A DNA stretch of 64,000 nt from Terriglobia bacterium. Lineage in GTDB: Bacteria; Acidobacteriota; UBA6911. Below, in pieces: positions 43,101 through 51,601 of the stretch. The stretch spans positions 237,056 through 301,055 of the forward strand of contig JAIQGI010000007.1 of NCBI GenBank assembly GCA_020072565.1, read 5' to 3'. The notes beneath the pieces were generated by a model. The model saw nothing but the letters and a program-made list of their open reading frames with translations. It was not told the origin of the DNA and did no database searches. The position numbers and the translations under genes were made by a program. The stretch's first letter is position 1; each line of letters opens with the position of its first letter.

Positions 43101-45742
43101 TCATCAGGGTTACGGCTCACTCCGCGCCTCTGACAGGTCTCACGGCCAGCACCACCTATCATTACCGCGTCAAGTCGAAAGACGCTGGCGGCAACCTGGC
43201 CACTTCCGGCGACTATACCTTTGCCACCGCGCCGGACACCACCGCCCCCATGATCTCCGGCGTTTTCACCTCCAATGTCAGCAGCACGGGAGCAACCATA
43301 AAGTGGACTACCAACGAGGCTTCGGACTCCCTGGTCGACTACGGCACCACGACTTCCTATGGCAACTCGACCACGCTTGACGTGAACATGGTCACATCTC
43401 ACTCCATGGCTCTGACGGGACTAACGGGCAGCACCACATATCACTGCCGCGTCAAATCCAAGGACGCGGTCGGCAATCTGGCGACTTCGGGCGATTTCAC
43501 CTTTATGACCTTGGCTGCGCCTGATACGACGCCGCCGATTATTTCCGGCGTCGCGAGCGCCAACGTCACCAATAAGGGAGCTACCATCGCCTGGACGACC
43601 AACGAGGCTTCCGATTCCCAAGTCGACTATGGAACGACGGCATCCTACGGCGCATCAACCGCGCTCAGTGGCCTTCGGGTTACCTCGCACTCAATGACAC
43701 TTATGGGACTCAGCCCCAGCACAACGTATCATTATCGCGTCAAGTCCAAGGACGCTGCCGGCAATCTGGGAATCTCCGCCGATTACGTCTTTACCACCGC
43801 CGCGGCCCCGGATACGGCTCCGCCGGTCATTTACGGCATCGCCAGTTCCGGCGTTACCAGTTCAGGCGCGATCATCGTCTGGACAACCAACGAAGCCTCC
43901 GATTCGCAGGTCGATTACGGAACGACCCCCTCGTATGGCAAGTCGACCACGCTGAATCCGAACCAGGTGACGCAGCACTCACAAACTGTGAGCGGCCTGA
44001 CTGCCGCCACAACCTATCATTTCCGCGCCAAGTCCAAAGATGCCGCCGGCAACCGCGCCACATCGCCCGACTACACCTTCACGACCCTGAACGCCTCCAC
44101 TGCCGCTCCTGTAATTTCCCGAGTTGCCGTCTCCAAAATCTCCTCACAAGGAGCGACAGTCACCTGGGATACCGATGTCCCCTCGACTACGCAGGTTCTT
44201 TATGGCCTCACAAACGGGTGCGAGGGCACGGGCAGGTTCTCAAAGACCATGGTGACGTCTCACTCTCAAGGCCTGAGCGGCCTTCTTCCCGACACTACCT
44301 ACTATTTCAGCGCGCAGTCCAAGAACGCCGCCGGAGCCCTTGGCACCGCTGGAGTATTCAGCTTCCATACCACGCCGTCCCGAAAGCTCAAGCTCGTGTA
44401 CCCGCGCCTGGCAACGAATGCGACCGGCAACGCCGCCGGAGCCGCCGGCGAACCCGTGGACAACAGCCAATTCACTGGGATTGCGATTGCCAACCTCGGC
44501 GCCACCGACGCCGTCGTTACCTTCACGGCTCATGATGAGACCGGCGCCGTGATTGCCGGAGAGAGTGTTACCAACCCGGTCGAAAGGGTTCTCTCTCCGG
44601 GTGCGCAACTGGCGATCGTGGATGTAGAACTGTTCGGCAGCGGCCTTCCGGATCAGCACGCCTTCGGCTGGATCGACATCGAGAGCAGCATCGACGCGGT
44701 AACAGGTTTCACGATCACCTTCAACGCCAGCCTCTCGATGATAGACGGTGCGCCGATCTCCCCTGACACCATGACGCAGTTTGTATTCACCGAGATCGAA
44801 GATCAGGGTTTCACAGAACTCCATGTGGCCAATCCGAACATTAGCCCTGCCAATGTCACGTTCCAGCTCGTGCAATCGAACGGCATGCTCCGCTGCACGG
44901 CCGTCCGCACAGTCAATCCTCTGGGATCAGTGGCCGAATCCATGCCATCCCTCTTCCCCGACGTTGCGCCGAACGCTACCGACTACATTCGCGTCGTGTC
45001 CGATGCGAACGTTGTCCCCTTCCAATTGCTGGGAGAGGTTTCGCAGGACATCGAGGGCCTGAATGGGCTCGACGTGGGCACGGGCGCAACCATGCTTTAC
45101 TGCCCCCAGTACGCCGTCGGCGGCGCCTACCGTTCAACCCTGTCCATCACCAATCTCGACGGCTCGGACGGGACCCTGACCCTCCGGCTCATCGGGGATG
45201 ACGGTGCACAGATCGGGCCGACGAAGATCATGCCCATCGTGGGCAATGGAAAGGTCTATATCTCGGATCAGTCGTTCTTCGCCATCCCGGGCTCTAGTGC
45301 CATTCAGGGTTATGTCGAGATCGAGAGCAACGGGCCAAGAATTGCAGGAACCGTTGTCTTTGGTGACCCCGATCGCAAGACATTCATAACCGCTCTTCCA
45401 CTCGTATCCGAATTGGTGGATTCCATGGTTTTCAGCCATGTCGCCTCCGACACCACCTATTTCATGGGTATCGCCCTAGTGAACCCGAGCGATGCGGAGC
45501 AGGTGGCCACCATCGACCTTTACAGGATGGACGGCGCCCTGGAGGCCAGCGTCAATACGACGATCCCGGCCGGCCAGCGCCTGTGTCAGCTGCTCGATCA
45601 GCTCTTTCCCCAGATTGCCGGACAGAACCGCACTTCCGGGTACGTCCGGGTCACTGTGGACCAGGGTGTGGCCGGCTTCTCGGTATTCGGCACACGCGAC
45701 CTCAAGACGCTGTCCGCAATACCGGCGCAGATCCTGCGCTGA
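40151..45742 (+). CDS. giant cohesin-fibronectin III surface protein (13 FN3 units)
   Basis: A 1863-residue exported protein. After the signal peptide (ALALIAALALLLGVASTGQA) comes a cohesin-like domain (about 45-190: SASGTAGGSVNLTISLAPG, TLQFDLLYSS, AIVTLMIAPGTPAGS). Then 13 FN3-type units of about 95 residues follow, each with GATITWTTNEASDSQVDYGT and TTYHYRVKSKDAAGNLA. The last 450 residues hold four copies of an Ig-like module (TGIAIANLG...GWIDIESS...VTGFTITFN) ending FGTRDLKTLSAIPAQ. No PEP-CTERM, LPXTG or autotransporter domain is present. It is a likely extracellular scaffold or adhesin binding dockerin partners. ATG 40151 has GGAAGGAG upstream. Confidence 0.88.
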   Translation: MCTFHCPSVPREVPCSNILNAALALIAALALLLGVASTGQAYPPQSSATLMMGSASGTAGGSVNLTISLAPGSMNVCTLQFDLLYSSSLSYGSVATGSAAAAAQKTASGNAISGGARLLVFNVNQNIIGAGPVAIVTLMIAPGTPAGSIPITISNLIASDPSGNAVAITPVDGALTVRPPADTTPPVISAVASSGVSPTGATITWNTNEASDSQVDYGTTTAYGSSTTLDTSMVTSHSQALSGLSGSTTYHYRVKSKDAAGNLATSGDFTFTTSDSTPPVISAVATSGVTATGATITWTTNEASDSRVDYGTTTAYGSTTTLNTSMVTSHSQALSGLSGSTTYHYRVKSRDAAGNLATSGDFTFTTADGTPPVISAVASSGVSATGATITWNTNEASDSQVEYGTTTAYGSSTTLNTSMVTSHSQALSGLSGSTTYHFRVKSKDAAGNLATSGDFTFATTAAPDTTPPIIDAVASSAITSTSATITWATDEASDSQVEYGTTAAYGSSTTPNTSMVTTHSQALTGLVGSTTYHYRIKSRDAAGNLATSGDFTFTTADGTPPVISVVASSGVSATGATITWNTNEASDSQVEYGTGTAYGSSTTLNTGMVTSHSQALSGLSGSTTYHYRVKSKDAAGNLATSGDFTFATTASPDTTPPIISAVASSAITSTGATIAWATDEASDSQVEYGTTAAYGSSTPPNTSMVTAHSQALTGLVGRTTYHYRVKSKDATGNLATSGDFTFTTADGAPPLISAVASSGVTATGATITWTTNEASDSQVDYGTTTAYGSSTTLDVNLVTSHSTVLTGLTGSTTYHYRVQSKDAAGNLATSGDFTFATAAAPDTTSPVISGVTGSGITSTGATITWTTNEASDSQVDYGTTTAYGSSTTLNTSMVTAHSQALTGLIGSTTYHYRVKSKDAAGNLATSGDFTFATSDSTPLVISAVASSSITSTGATIKWTTNEASDSQVDYGTTTAYGSSTTLNIIRVTAHSAPLTGLTASTTYHYRVKSKDAGGNLATSGDYTFATAPDTTAPMISGVFTSNVSSTGATIKWTTNEASDSLVDYGTTTSYGNSTTLDVNMVTSHSMALTGLTGSTTYHCRVKSKDAVGNLATSGDFTFMTLAAPDTTPPIISGVASANVTNKGATIAWTTNEASDSQVDYGTTASYGASTALSGLRVTSHSMTLMGLSPSTTYHYRVKSKDAAGNLGISADYVFTTAAAPDTAPPVIYGIASSGVTSSGAIIVWTTNEASDSQVDYGTTPSYGKSTTLNPNQVTQHSQTVSGLTAATTYHFRAKSKDAAGNRATSPDYTFTTLNASTAAPVISRVAVSKISSQGATVTWDTDVPSTTQVLYGLTNGCEGTGRFSKTMVTSHSQGLSGLLPDTTYYFSAQSKNAAGALGTAGVFSFHTTPSRKLKLVYPRLATNATGNAAGAAGEPVDNSQFTGIAIANLGATDAVVTFTAHDETGAVIAGESVTNPVERVLSPGAQLAIVDVELFGSGLPDQHAFGWIDIESSIDAVTGFTITFNASLSMIDGAPISPDTMTQFVFTEIEDQGFTELHVANPNISPANVTFQLVQSNGMLRCTAVRTVNPLGSVAESMPSLFPDVAPNATDYIRVVSDANVVPFQLLGEVSQDIEGLNGLDVGTGATMLYCPQYAVGGAYRSTLSITNLDGSDGTLTLRLIGDDGAQIGPTKIMPIVGNGKVYISDQSFFAIPGSSAIQGYVEIESNGPRIAGTVVFGDPDRKTFITALPLVSELVDSMVFSHVASDTTYFMGIALVNPSDAEQVATIDLYRMDGALEASVNTTIPAGQRLCQLLDQLFPQIAGQNRTSGYVRVTVDQGVAGFSVFGTRDLKTLSAIPAQILR
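40695..44370 (+). repeat. 283-bp tandem FN3-coding repeats
   Basis: Thirteen units of about 280-285 bp. Units 3-4 (41245-41812) and 5-6 (41815-42382) are almost identical to each other at a 570-bp offset, so a two-unit block was duplicated recently. Units 10-13 are clearly more diverged. Confidence 0.88.
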
Positions 45743-45765
45743 CGGTTAGGCACAGGCAAAGAAGC

Positions 45766-46053
45766 CCAACGCAGAGGGCGCTGAGTTCGCTGAGACGTTA
45801 TTGACCTGAATTATTCATGAAGCTGGATGGCAGGCAGAAAAAACCAGGGAATTGGACGCCGATAGAAGCACGATCAGCGCGAGGCGCTGACACCTGCGGG
45901 GCGGCAAGAGCCCCTGCACGCTGACAAGAGCAGAACGGTCGGCGTCCGTCTGCGTCTTTCAGGGTCCAAAGATCCATTTCTGCCATTCATTCATGAATAA
46001 ACCGGATTATGTTGTCCATTCTCTGCGGCCTGCGTGTCCTCTGCGTTGCGAAG
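45766..46053. repeat. R1 (reverse) flanked by R3 half-sites
   Basis: 45808-46008 is a full R1 copy in reverse orientation (CCTGAATTATTCATGAAG to CATTCATGAATAAACCGG). It is longer than the others by a segment around 45840-45870. R3 half-sites lie on both sides: CAACGCAGAGGGCGCTGAG (45769) and CTCTGCGGCCTGCGTGTCC (46021). No gene lies in this 424-bp gap. Confidence 0.75.
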
Positions 46054-46166
46054 TTGCTTACCCTGCATGATCCACCGAAATCTCCCGAATTGTGACGGGT
46101 GACGCACTCAATCGGCCTGGGCGCGCGATATGAATATCACCGGATCTATGCTATAAGGAGACTGCT

Positions 46167-48920
46167 ATGTTCGAGACCCGTCGTCCTTTGGGCACTCAGG
46201 CGGTTGGGCGCACTAAAACAATTCATTCAATCATTGTACTAATGACAATCGTGGGGTGCAGTCTGGCCCCTTCCGTCCCCGCGCTCGGATATTCGCCTCA
46301 AGCCTCTGCGACACTTGGCGTCGGATCGGCCAGCGGTAACGCCGGTGCCAGCGTCGACCTTGCCGTGAGCCTCACACCCGGATCCGTCGGCGTCTCCACG
46401 CTCCAGTTCGATTTGCAGCTATCATCGTCCCTCAGCCACGTTTCGACGACCACTGGGACGGCAGCCGCTGCCGCACAAAAGAGCGCTTCCGCCAACGTCG
46501 TCAGCGGCGGGGTCAGAGTCCTGGTATTCGGTCTGAATGCAAACACCATCGGAGCGGGTTCTGTTGCGGTTGTGCGCCTCACAATTGCCGGCGGAGCACC
46601 TGCCGGGGCCATTCCGGTTGCCATCATAAACATCACATCTTCGGACCCTAACGGGAACACGGTGCCCACGACCGGGATCGATGGAGTCGTGACGGTACTG
46701 TCATCCTCCGGCCATACGACGCCACCCGTAATCTCAGCGGTCGCCAGTTCTGGTGTCACCCAGACGGTAGCGATCATCTCCTGGATCACCGACGAGCCCG
46801 CCGATTCGCAGGTAGACTACGGAACCACCACCGCCTACGGCAGTTCAACCTCCTTAAACGCGAGCATGGTCATTTCGCATTCTCGGGGTTTGGAGGGCCT
46901 CGCCTCAGGCATAACCTATCACTATCGAGTTAAATCCCGGGACAGCGCCGGCAACCTGGCAACTTCCGGCGACTTTACCTTCACGACGGTTGACACGGGA
47001 ACACCGATCATTTCCGGGGTTACCAGTTCCAACGTGACCAGCTCCGGCGCGACCATCGCCTGGACAACCAACGAGGCCTCGACTTCACAGGTCGATTACG
47101 GAACCACCACCGCCTACGGCCGCTCGACCACGCTCAACTCAAACATGGTTACCTCGCATTCACAGACGGTGGCCGGCCTGGCTGCGAATACGACGTATCA
47201 CTTCCGGGTAAAATCCGCGGATTCCTCCGGCAATCTCGCCATATCCAGCGACTTCACGTTCAAGACCGCCGCGACGGGCACGGGCTCACTGGCAATTTCC
47301 GGCATCACAGTCTCCCAAGTCACCCCTCAACACGCCACGGTTTCCTGGACCACCAACGTTGCGGCGAATTCACGAGTGGCGTATGGGACCACCCCCGACT
47401 GCAGTCTCTCGACCAGCCTTTACACCAGCATGGTGACCTCCCACGCTCTGGATCTGACCGATCTGCAGTCCAGCACCACCTACTATTTCCGCGTTTATTC
47501 AGAGTCATACGGGCAGTTTGCCGCGTCTGACCTGGGAAGCTTCCAAACGCCGTCTTTTGCGGAGTTGAAGCTCGTGTACCCACGGTTGGAAACCAGAACG
47601 AGCGATACGACCCCTGCGGCCAACGGTGGATCATCGGACAACAGCGAATACACGGGGATTGCTATCGCCAACCTCAGCGATGTTCCTGCCATTGTGACTT
47701 TCACGGCCTATGACCGGACCGGGGAGGTGATTTCCGGTGCGAGTATCACCAATCCAATCCAGCGGGTCATCCCCCCCGGCGCGCAGCTGGCGATCATGGA
47801 TGTGGAGCTGTTCGGCAGCGGCCTGCCCGATAAGCATGCTATCGGCTGGATCGATATTGACAGCAGCATCAAGCAGGTGACCGGGTTCACGCTGACATTC
47901 AACGCCAGCCTGTCGATGATGGACGGAGCACCGGTCACATCCACCTTCCTGAAGCAGTTTGTGTTCCCGGAGATCGAGGATCAAGGATTCACCGATCTTC
48001 ATGTCGCCAATCCGGACACCATTTCGGCAAACATTACGTTCCAGCTTGTACAGTCCAACGGCATGATCCGTGACTCAGCGTCTCGGGCAGTGAATGCGCT
48101 GGGCGTCGTAGCTGAATCTCTGGCAACTCTCTTCCCCAGCTCAGTCCCGGACGGATCCGACTACGTACGCGTCACCTCCGATGGGTACGTCGTACCCTTC
48201 GAACTGCTGGGCAAAGTCGCGCAGGACGTCGAAGGCCTGAACGGACTCGATGTGAATTCCGGAGCGTATAGGCTTTACTGTCCGCAGTATGCCGTCGGCG
48301 GCTTCTATCGTTCGACCCTGTCGATCATCAATCTCGACAGCACCGATGGAATGCTGACTCTGCGGCTCGTCGGAGATGATGGCGCGCAGATCGGGGCGAC
48401 CAAGACTCTGCCCATCCTGGCGAACGGAAAGGCCTACATTTCTGATCAGTCCTTCTTCACCGGCGCCGGGGACCAGACAATCCAGGGGTATCTGGAAATA
48501 GTGAGCAGCGGCCCGAGAATCGCGGGGAACGTCGTCTTTGGTGACCCGGCTCGCCTCACTTTTACGACCGCCCTTCCCCTCCAGGCTACGCTGCAGAATT
48601 CCCTGGTATTCAGCCACGTGGCCTCGGATGCGACGTATTTCATGGGTTTGGCGCTCATGAATCCAAACAGCGTCGCCGCCACTGCTACCATCAACCTGTA
48701 CAAGGAAGACGGCAGCCTGGACAACACGCTCATCATAACAATCCCTGCCCGGCAGAGAATTTCCAAGGTGCTCGACCAGATCTTCCCCCGGCTCGTGGGT
48801 CAAAGCCGCACCTCCGGATACATCCGTATCAACGCGGATCAGGGAATCGCCGGTTACTCCGTATTCGGCACGCGCGACCTGAAAACCCTGTCCGCTGTGC
48901 CGGCCCAGGTGATCAAGTGA
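46167..48920 (+). CDS. cohesin-fibronectin III surface protein (3 FN3 units)
   Basis: A 917-residue paralogue of the preceding gene: an exported N-terminus, a cohesin-like domain (about 45-195: SASGNAGASVDLAVSLTPG, TLQFDLQLSS, VAVVRLTIAGGAPAG), three FN3 units, and the same four-module C-terminus of about 450 residues ending FGTRDLKTLSAVPAQVIK. IVGC near residue 31 could be a lipobox, whereas the other cohesin protein lacks one. Cleavage by signal peptidase I near VPALG is the alternative. AAGGAG lies 7 nt before ATG 46167. The C-terminal module is more conserved between the two proteins than the FN3 part, which suggests a specific anchoring or export role. Confidence 0.87.
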   Translation: MFETRRPLGTQAVGRTKTIHSIIVLMTIVGCSLAPSVPALGYSPQASATLGVGSASGNAGASVDLAVSLTPGSVGVSTLQFDLQLSSSLSHVSTTTGTAAAAAQKSASANVVSGGVRVLVFGLNANTIGAGSVAVVRLTIAGGAPAGAIPVAIINITSSDPNGNTVPTTGIDGVVTVLSSSGHTTPPVISAVASSGVTQTVAIISWITDEPADSQVDYGTTTAYGSSTSLNASMVISHSRGLEGLASGITYHYRVKSRDSAGNLATSGDFTFTTVDTGTPIISGVTSSNVTSSGATIAWTTNEASTSQVDYGTTTAYGRSTTLNSNMVTSHSQTVAGLAANTTYHFRVKSADSSGNLAISSDFTFKTAATGTGSLAISGITVSQVTPQHATVSWTTNVAANSRVAYGTTPDCSLSTSLYTSMVTSHALDLTDLQSSTTYYFRVYSESYGQFAASDLGSFQTPSFAELKLVYPRLETRTSDTTPAANGGSSDNSEYTGIAIANLSDVPAIVTFTAYDRTGEVISGASITNPIQRVIPPGAQLAIMDVELFGSGLPDKHAIGWIDIDSSIKQVTGFTLTFNASLSMMDGAPVTSTFLKQFVFPEIEDQGFTDLHVANPDTISANITFQLVQSNGMIRDSASRAVNALGVVAESLATLFPSSVPDGSDYVRVTSDGYVVPFELLGKVAQDVEGLNGLDVNSGAYRLYCPQYAVGGFYRSTLSIINLDSTDGMLTLRLVGDDGAQIGATKTLPILANGKAYISDQSFFTGAGDQTIQGYLEIVSSGPRIAGNVVFGDPARLTFTTALPLQATLQNSLVFSHVASDATYFMGLALMNPNSVAATATINLYKEDGSLDNTLIITIPARQRISKVLDQIFPRLVGQSRTSGYIRINADQGIAGYSVFGTRDLKTLSAVPAQVIK

Positions 48921-48964
48921 GGTGTAAAAGCGAGCCACGAATGCACGAGTTTTTGGAAGGCAGG

Positions 48965-49215
48965 ATTCGGCTCACTTCTTCCGCATGCTGGGCAGTTGTA
49001 TGTTATCTGAAATCCGAGAGGCACACACAAGAACCTCGAACTGACTCTTGGTACCCGTCAGTGGAATTTTGTTGTCATTCAGGCCCGAAGGGCCGCCATT
49101 GAATAGGCCCGGCCGTAAGGCCGGGATTCGATTCCGGATGAAAAACCGAGCGCCGACGGCGCGGCACCTGAAATTTCAATAGTGCCGCGCCCTCGGCGCT
49201 CGATCTCTCTGCTTA
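48965..49215 (+). repeat. R2 dispersed repeat with internal palindrome cluster
   Basis: GAGGCACACACAAGAACC and TTTTGTTGTCATTCAGGCC match the copy at 12945. The nested hairpins CCCGGCCGTAAGGCCGGG and AGCGCCGACGGCGCGGCAC follow. The right flank of the family is missing. It fills the gap before the tRNA gene. Confidence 0.72.
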
Positions 49216-49259
49216 GATATTATCCGTGTCATTCGTGGCTAGCTTTTGCTTTTGGCGGG

Positions 49260-49346
49260 TGGTGCCGAAGGGGGGACTCGAACCCCCACGAGCTTAAGCC
49301 CACTAGACCCTGAACCTAGCGCGTCTGCCAATTCCGCCACTTCGGC
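49260..49346 (-). tRNA. tRNA-Leu (CAG)
   Basis: On the minus strand GCCGAAGTGGCGGAATTGGC begins the acceptor and D arms. The anticodon arm CTAGG-TTCAGGG-TCTAG gives anticodon CAG, and a long variable arm is present as expected for leucine. GGGGGTTCGAGTCCCCC is the T arm, and the 3' end CTTCGGCACCA has an encoded CCA. It lies 39 bp beyond the end of the TPR gene on the same strand. Confidence 0.97.
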
Positions 49347-49385
49347 ACTGTCGGGAGCATATCTTATGGGGGAGAAGGAGCCTTG

Positions 49386-50663
49386 TCAATGGCGTTGGCG
49401 GTTAGCGCCGCTCCTATCGATCGTGGCCCCAGTGATCTTCACCGCGCCGGCCCACGCCAGCCCCGGGCGGCGGGTCCACGAAGGGAAAATCCGGGCCCAG
49501 TTCCGGGGATCCTGCCGTTTCATCTTCTCCGGGTCAATACCGAGCTTTTGCGCCTGCTCGAGGGCAGCGGCCGCCTTCTCTGCCTCGCCGCGACTGCTGA
49601 GAGCCAGGCTGTACAGGTACTGAACAATTCCCTGCTCCGGGTGCGACCTGACAAGTTCTTCGAGAACAGCCAACGCGGCAGCTTCGTCCCCTTCGATATG
49701 CCGCAGGAGTGCGAGGTTCAGCCCCACCGTCACGTCTGTCCTTGCCACTTTGCGAGCCTCGATCAGATTCTGGACCGCCAGAGGATAGTCTCCCCTGCGC
49801 AGGTAGGCCACCCCCAGGTTGTTGAGCACTTCCAGCGCCTGATCCCGTCCCATGAAGGCGCTGTAAGCCTGGATGGCTTCTGCCGCGTTATCCTGCTTCA
49901 GATAGCAGGTGCCCAGCATGAATTCGGTCTCGAGAAGATTCTGTGCTTCCGTTAATGCCTGCTTGAGGTATGGAATCGCCTTGAGGCAGTCGCCGCTTTG
50001 ATAGTAGTGGGCTCCAAGCAGGAAAGCAGCCTGCGGGAAGTTCCGGTATAGCTCGACCGTTTTCAGCAGCAATTTGGAACGCTCTTCTTCGTCCGTAACC
50101 GATAGACAGGCAATGAAGCTGGAGTAGGGCTTGTTCGGCACGGTTCTGGTCCGCGCCCTGAAGTCGGCCCGCGACAGTATGCCGTTCCATCCGCCATCGG
50201 ACAGGATCTCCCAAGCCAGTTCGTTTTCGAGCTGTGGCAGCGCCGTGAGCGGCCCATTTGCCACCTTCTCCCCGCCCATCCGGAGAGACTTGACATCGAG
50301 CACACGGAGTACGATGCGAAGATTGTCCTCCGTCCCCGTGTAGCTCCCGAACACCATCTTGTCGGCTGCAGCCCTCTGAGCTATGCGTATCATGCTGGCG
50401 CGGCTCAGCGGCGTGTTCGGCGGCAGGTCGGAGGACTCGACGAACCTGACCCGCTCTTCCCAACTGATGGTCTCAATGTTCGGCATCTGCATCTCTTCCG
50501 AGATTGCGATGGCGAGCCCTTCTCCGATCCAACTTAGGGTCTGCACTCTGGACTGATTTTCAAGGGGAAAAACCACGAAAGTGGTCTTGGCTGCCGCAGG
50601 CGGAGCCAGACAAAACCCAAGCAGGCAGGACAACAATACCTTGTGCACGCAATTTGATACCAT
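49386..50663 (-). CDS. TPR protein with CsgG/TolB-like N-terminal domain
   Basis: About 425 residues, exported (signal peptide VLLSCLLGFCLAPPAAA). The N-terminal domain (TFVVFPLENQSRVQTLSWIGEGLAIAISEEM) resembles the periplasmic nucleotide-like or FlgT/CsgG type domain that accompanies TPR proteins. The second half is TPRs (AAFLLGAHYYQSGDCLKAIPYL, VLNNLGVAYLRRGDYPLAVQNL). ATG 50663 places the signal peptide correctly; ATG 50678 is possible, and neither has a good ribosome site. It lies between the ABC exporter operon and the tRNA on the same strand. Function unknown. Confidence 0.75.
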   Translation of the reverse strand: MVSNCVHKVLLSCLLGFCLAPPAAAKTTFVVFPLENQSRVQTLSWIGEGLAIAISEEMQMPNIETISWEERVRFVESSDLPPNTPLSRASMIRIAQRAAADKMVFGSYTGTEDNLRIVLRVLDVKSLRMGGEKVANGPLTALPQLENELAWEILSDGGWNGILSRADFRARTRTVPNKPYSSFIACLSVTDEEERSKLLLKTVELYRNFPQAAFLLGAHYYQSGDCLKAIPYLKQALTEAQNLLETEFMLGTCYLKQDNAAEAIQAYSAFMGRDQALEVLNNLGVAYLRRGDYPLAVQNLIEARKVARTDVTVGLNLALLRHIEGDEAAALAVLEELVRSHPEQGIVQYLYSLALSSRGEAEKAAAALEQAQKLGIDPEKMKRQDPRNWARIFPSWTRRPGLAWAGAVKITGATIDRSGANRQRH

Positions 50664-50780
50664 GTGCGAAGCCGCCATTTCAAAGCAAATATCAATGCAG
50701 AGGGCACAGAGCACGCAGAGCAGATTCGCTTCTTCTCTGCGCCCCTCCGCACCCCCGGCATTGATCGCTCAGAGTCCGCC

Positions 50781-51593
50781 CTATTGTTCGAGAACGTATT
50801 CCTTTTCACGCACCATCAGGCTGGCGGTGGCAAGGAAAAGAGAGGTCAGCAGCACCAGCGTCACAATGGCTTCCACCGGATCGGTGCGCTGCCCGATCAA
50901 CATGGAGATGGCGCCGAGCGTGTCCTCATGGGGGAAAATCGACTGGATATAGTGCGTGATGGTCAGTTTCCGGGTAAAACCGGGGAGGAGGGCCAGGATA
51001 CCTTCCCAACCAAAAGCGTAAGCAAGGCCGACCAGAATCGAATGCTTCAGCCAGGCACCGAGCAGGCTGAATAACGAGCCGTAGGCCAGCAGAGCGAGGA
51101 GGATGATGCCGATATCCCGCACCAACACATGCAGGTCCTGAAAAAACGGCAGCATATCCGAACGCAGGTACAGGATCAGGTAGCTGAGAAGCACGGTAGG
51201 AAGCACCATGATCGCGCCGATCCAGATCAGCGCCAGGAACTTTCCCAGCATGATCGTCGGCTTTGGAATCGGGCGCATGAAGAGATAGGTCAGGGTCTTC
51301 CCTTCCACTTCTTCGGAAATCAAGGCTGTGCCATAGAAAAGGGTGACAAAGATCACCAGAAAGCGGATGACGGCCGTTGCCATCAGGGTGCCGAACACCT
51401 GCGAGGATGGCAGGGCCGTGGGGACGAGATTCAGTGTCAGGACCACTCTCCCGACCACGGCAAGCCCGAGTACGATCAGGGAGAGCAACAGGACAAAAAG
51501 GGTCTTCTTACTCCAGAAGAGCGTATCCAGGGTGAGATAAGCAATCGTTTTTATGTCGCGAAAGCCCTTCCGCAGACTGATGGATCCCGCCAT
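50781..51593 (-). CDS. ABC-2 type transporter permease (second pair)
   Basis: A 270-residue membrane protein with six hydrophobic segments (KTLFVLLLSLIVLGLAVVG, FLVIFVTLFYGTALI, IGIILLALLAYGSLFSLLG). EEVEGKTLTYLFMRPIPK is the cytosolic loop typical of ABC-2 permeases. It is the last gene of a four-gene minus-strand operon, 8 bp behind its ATPase. Substrate not readable from sequence. Confidence 0.85.
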   Translation of the reverse strand: MAGSISLRKGFRDIKTIAYLTLDTLFWSKKTLFVLLLSLIVLGLAVVGRVVLTLNLVPTALPSSQVFGTLMATAVIRFLVIFVTLFYGTALISEEVEGKTLTYLFMRPIPKPTIMLGKFLALIWIGAIMVLPTVLLSYLILYLRSDMLPFFQDLHVLVRDIGIILLALLAYGSLFSLLGAWLKHSILVGLAYAFGWEGILALLPGFTRKLTITHYIQSIFPHEDTLGAISMLIGQRTDPVEAIVTLVLLTSLFLATASLMVREKEYVLEQ

Positions 51594-51601
51594 GCTTTCT
51601 C

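Noticed and set aside
42683..43402. Minus-strand frame of 239 residues in the FN3 array
   Set aside because: Antisense of the repeated FN3 units; its own periodicity copies that of the plus strand.
40695..44370. Regular repeats that might be read as a CRISPR-like array
   Set aside because: Repeats are 280-285 bp, in frame and encode FN3 units; no short direct repeat with unique spacers and no cas gene.
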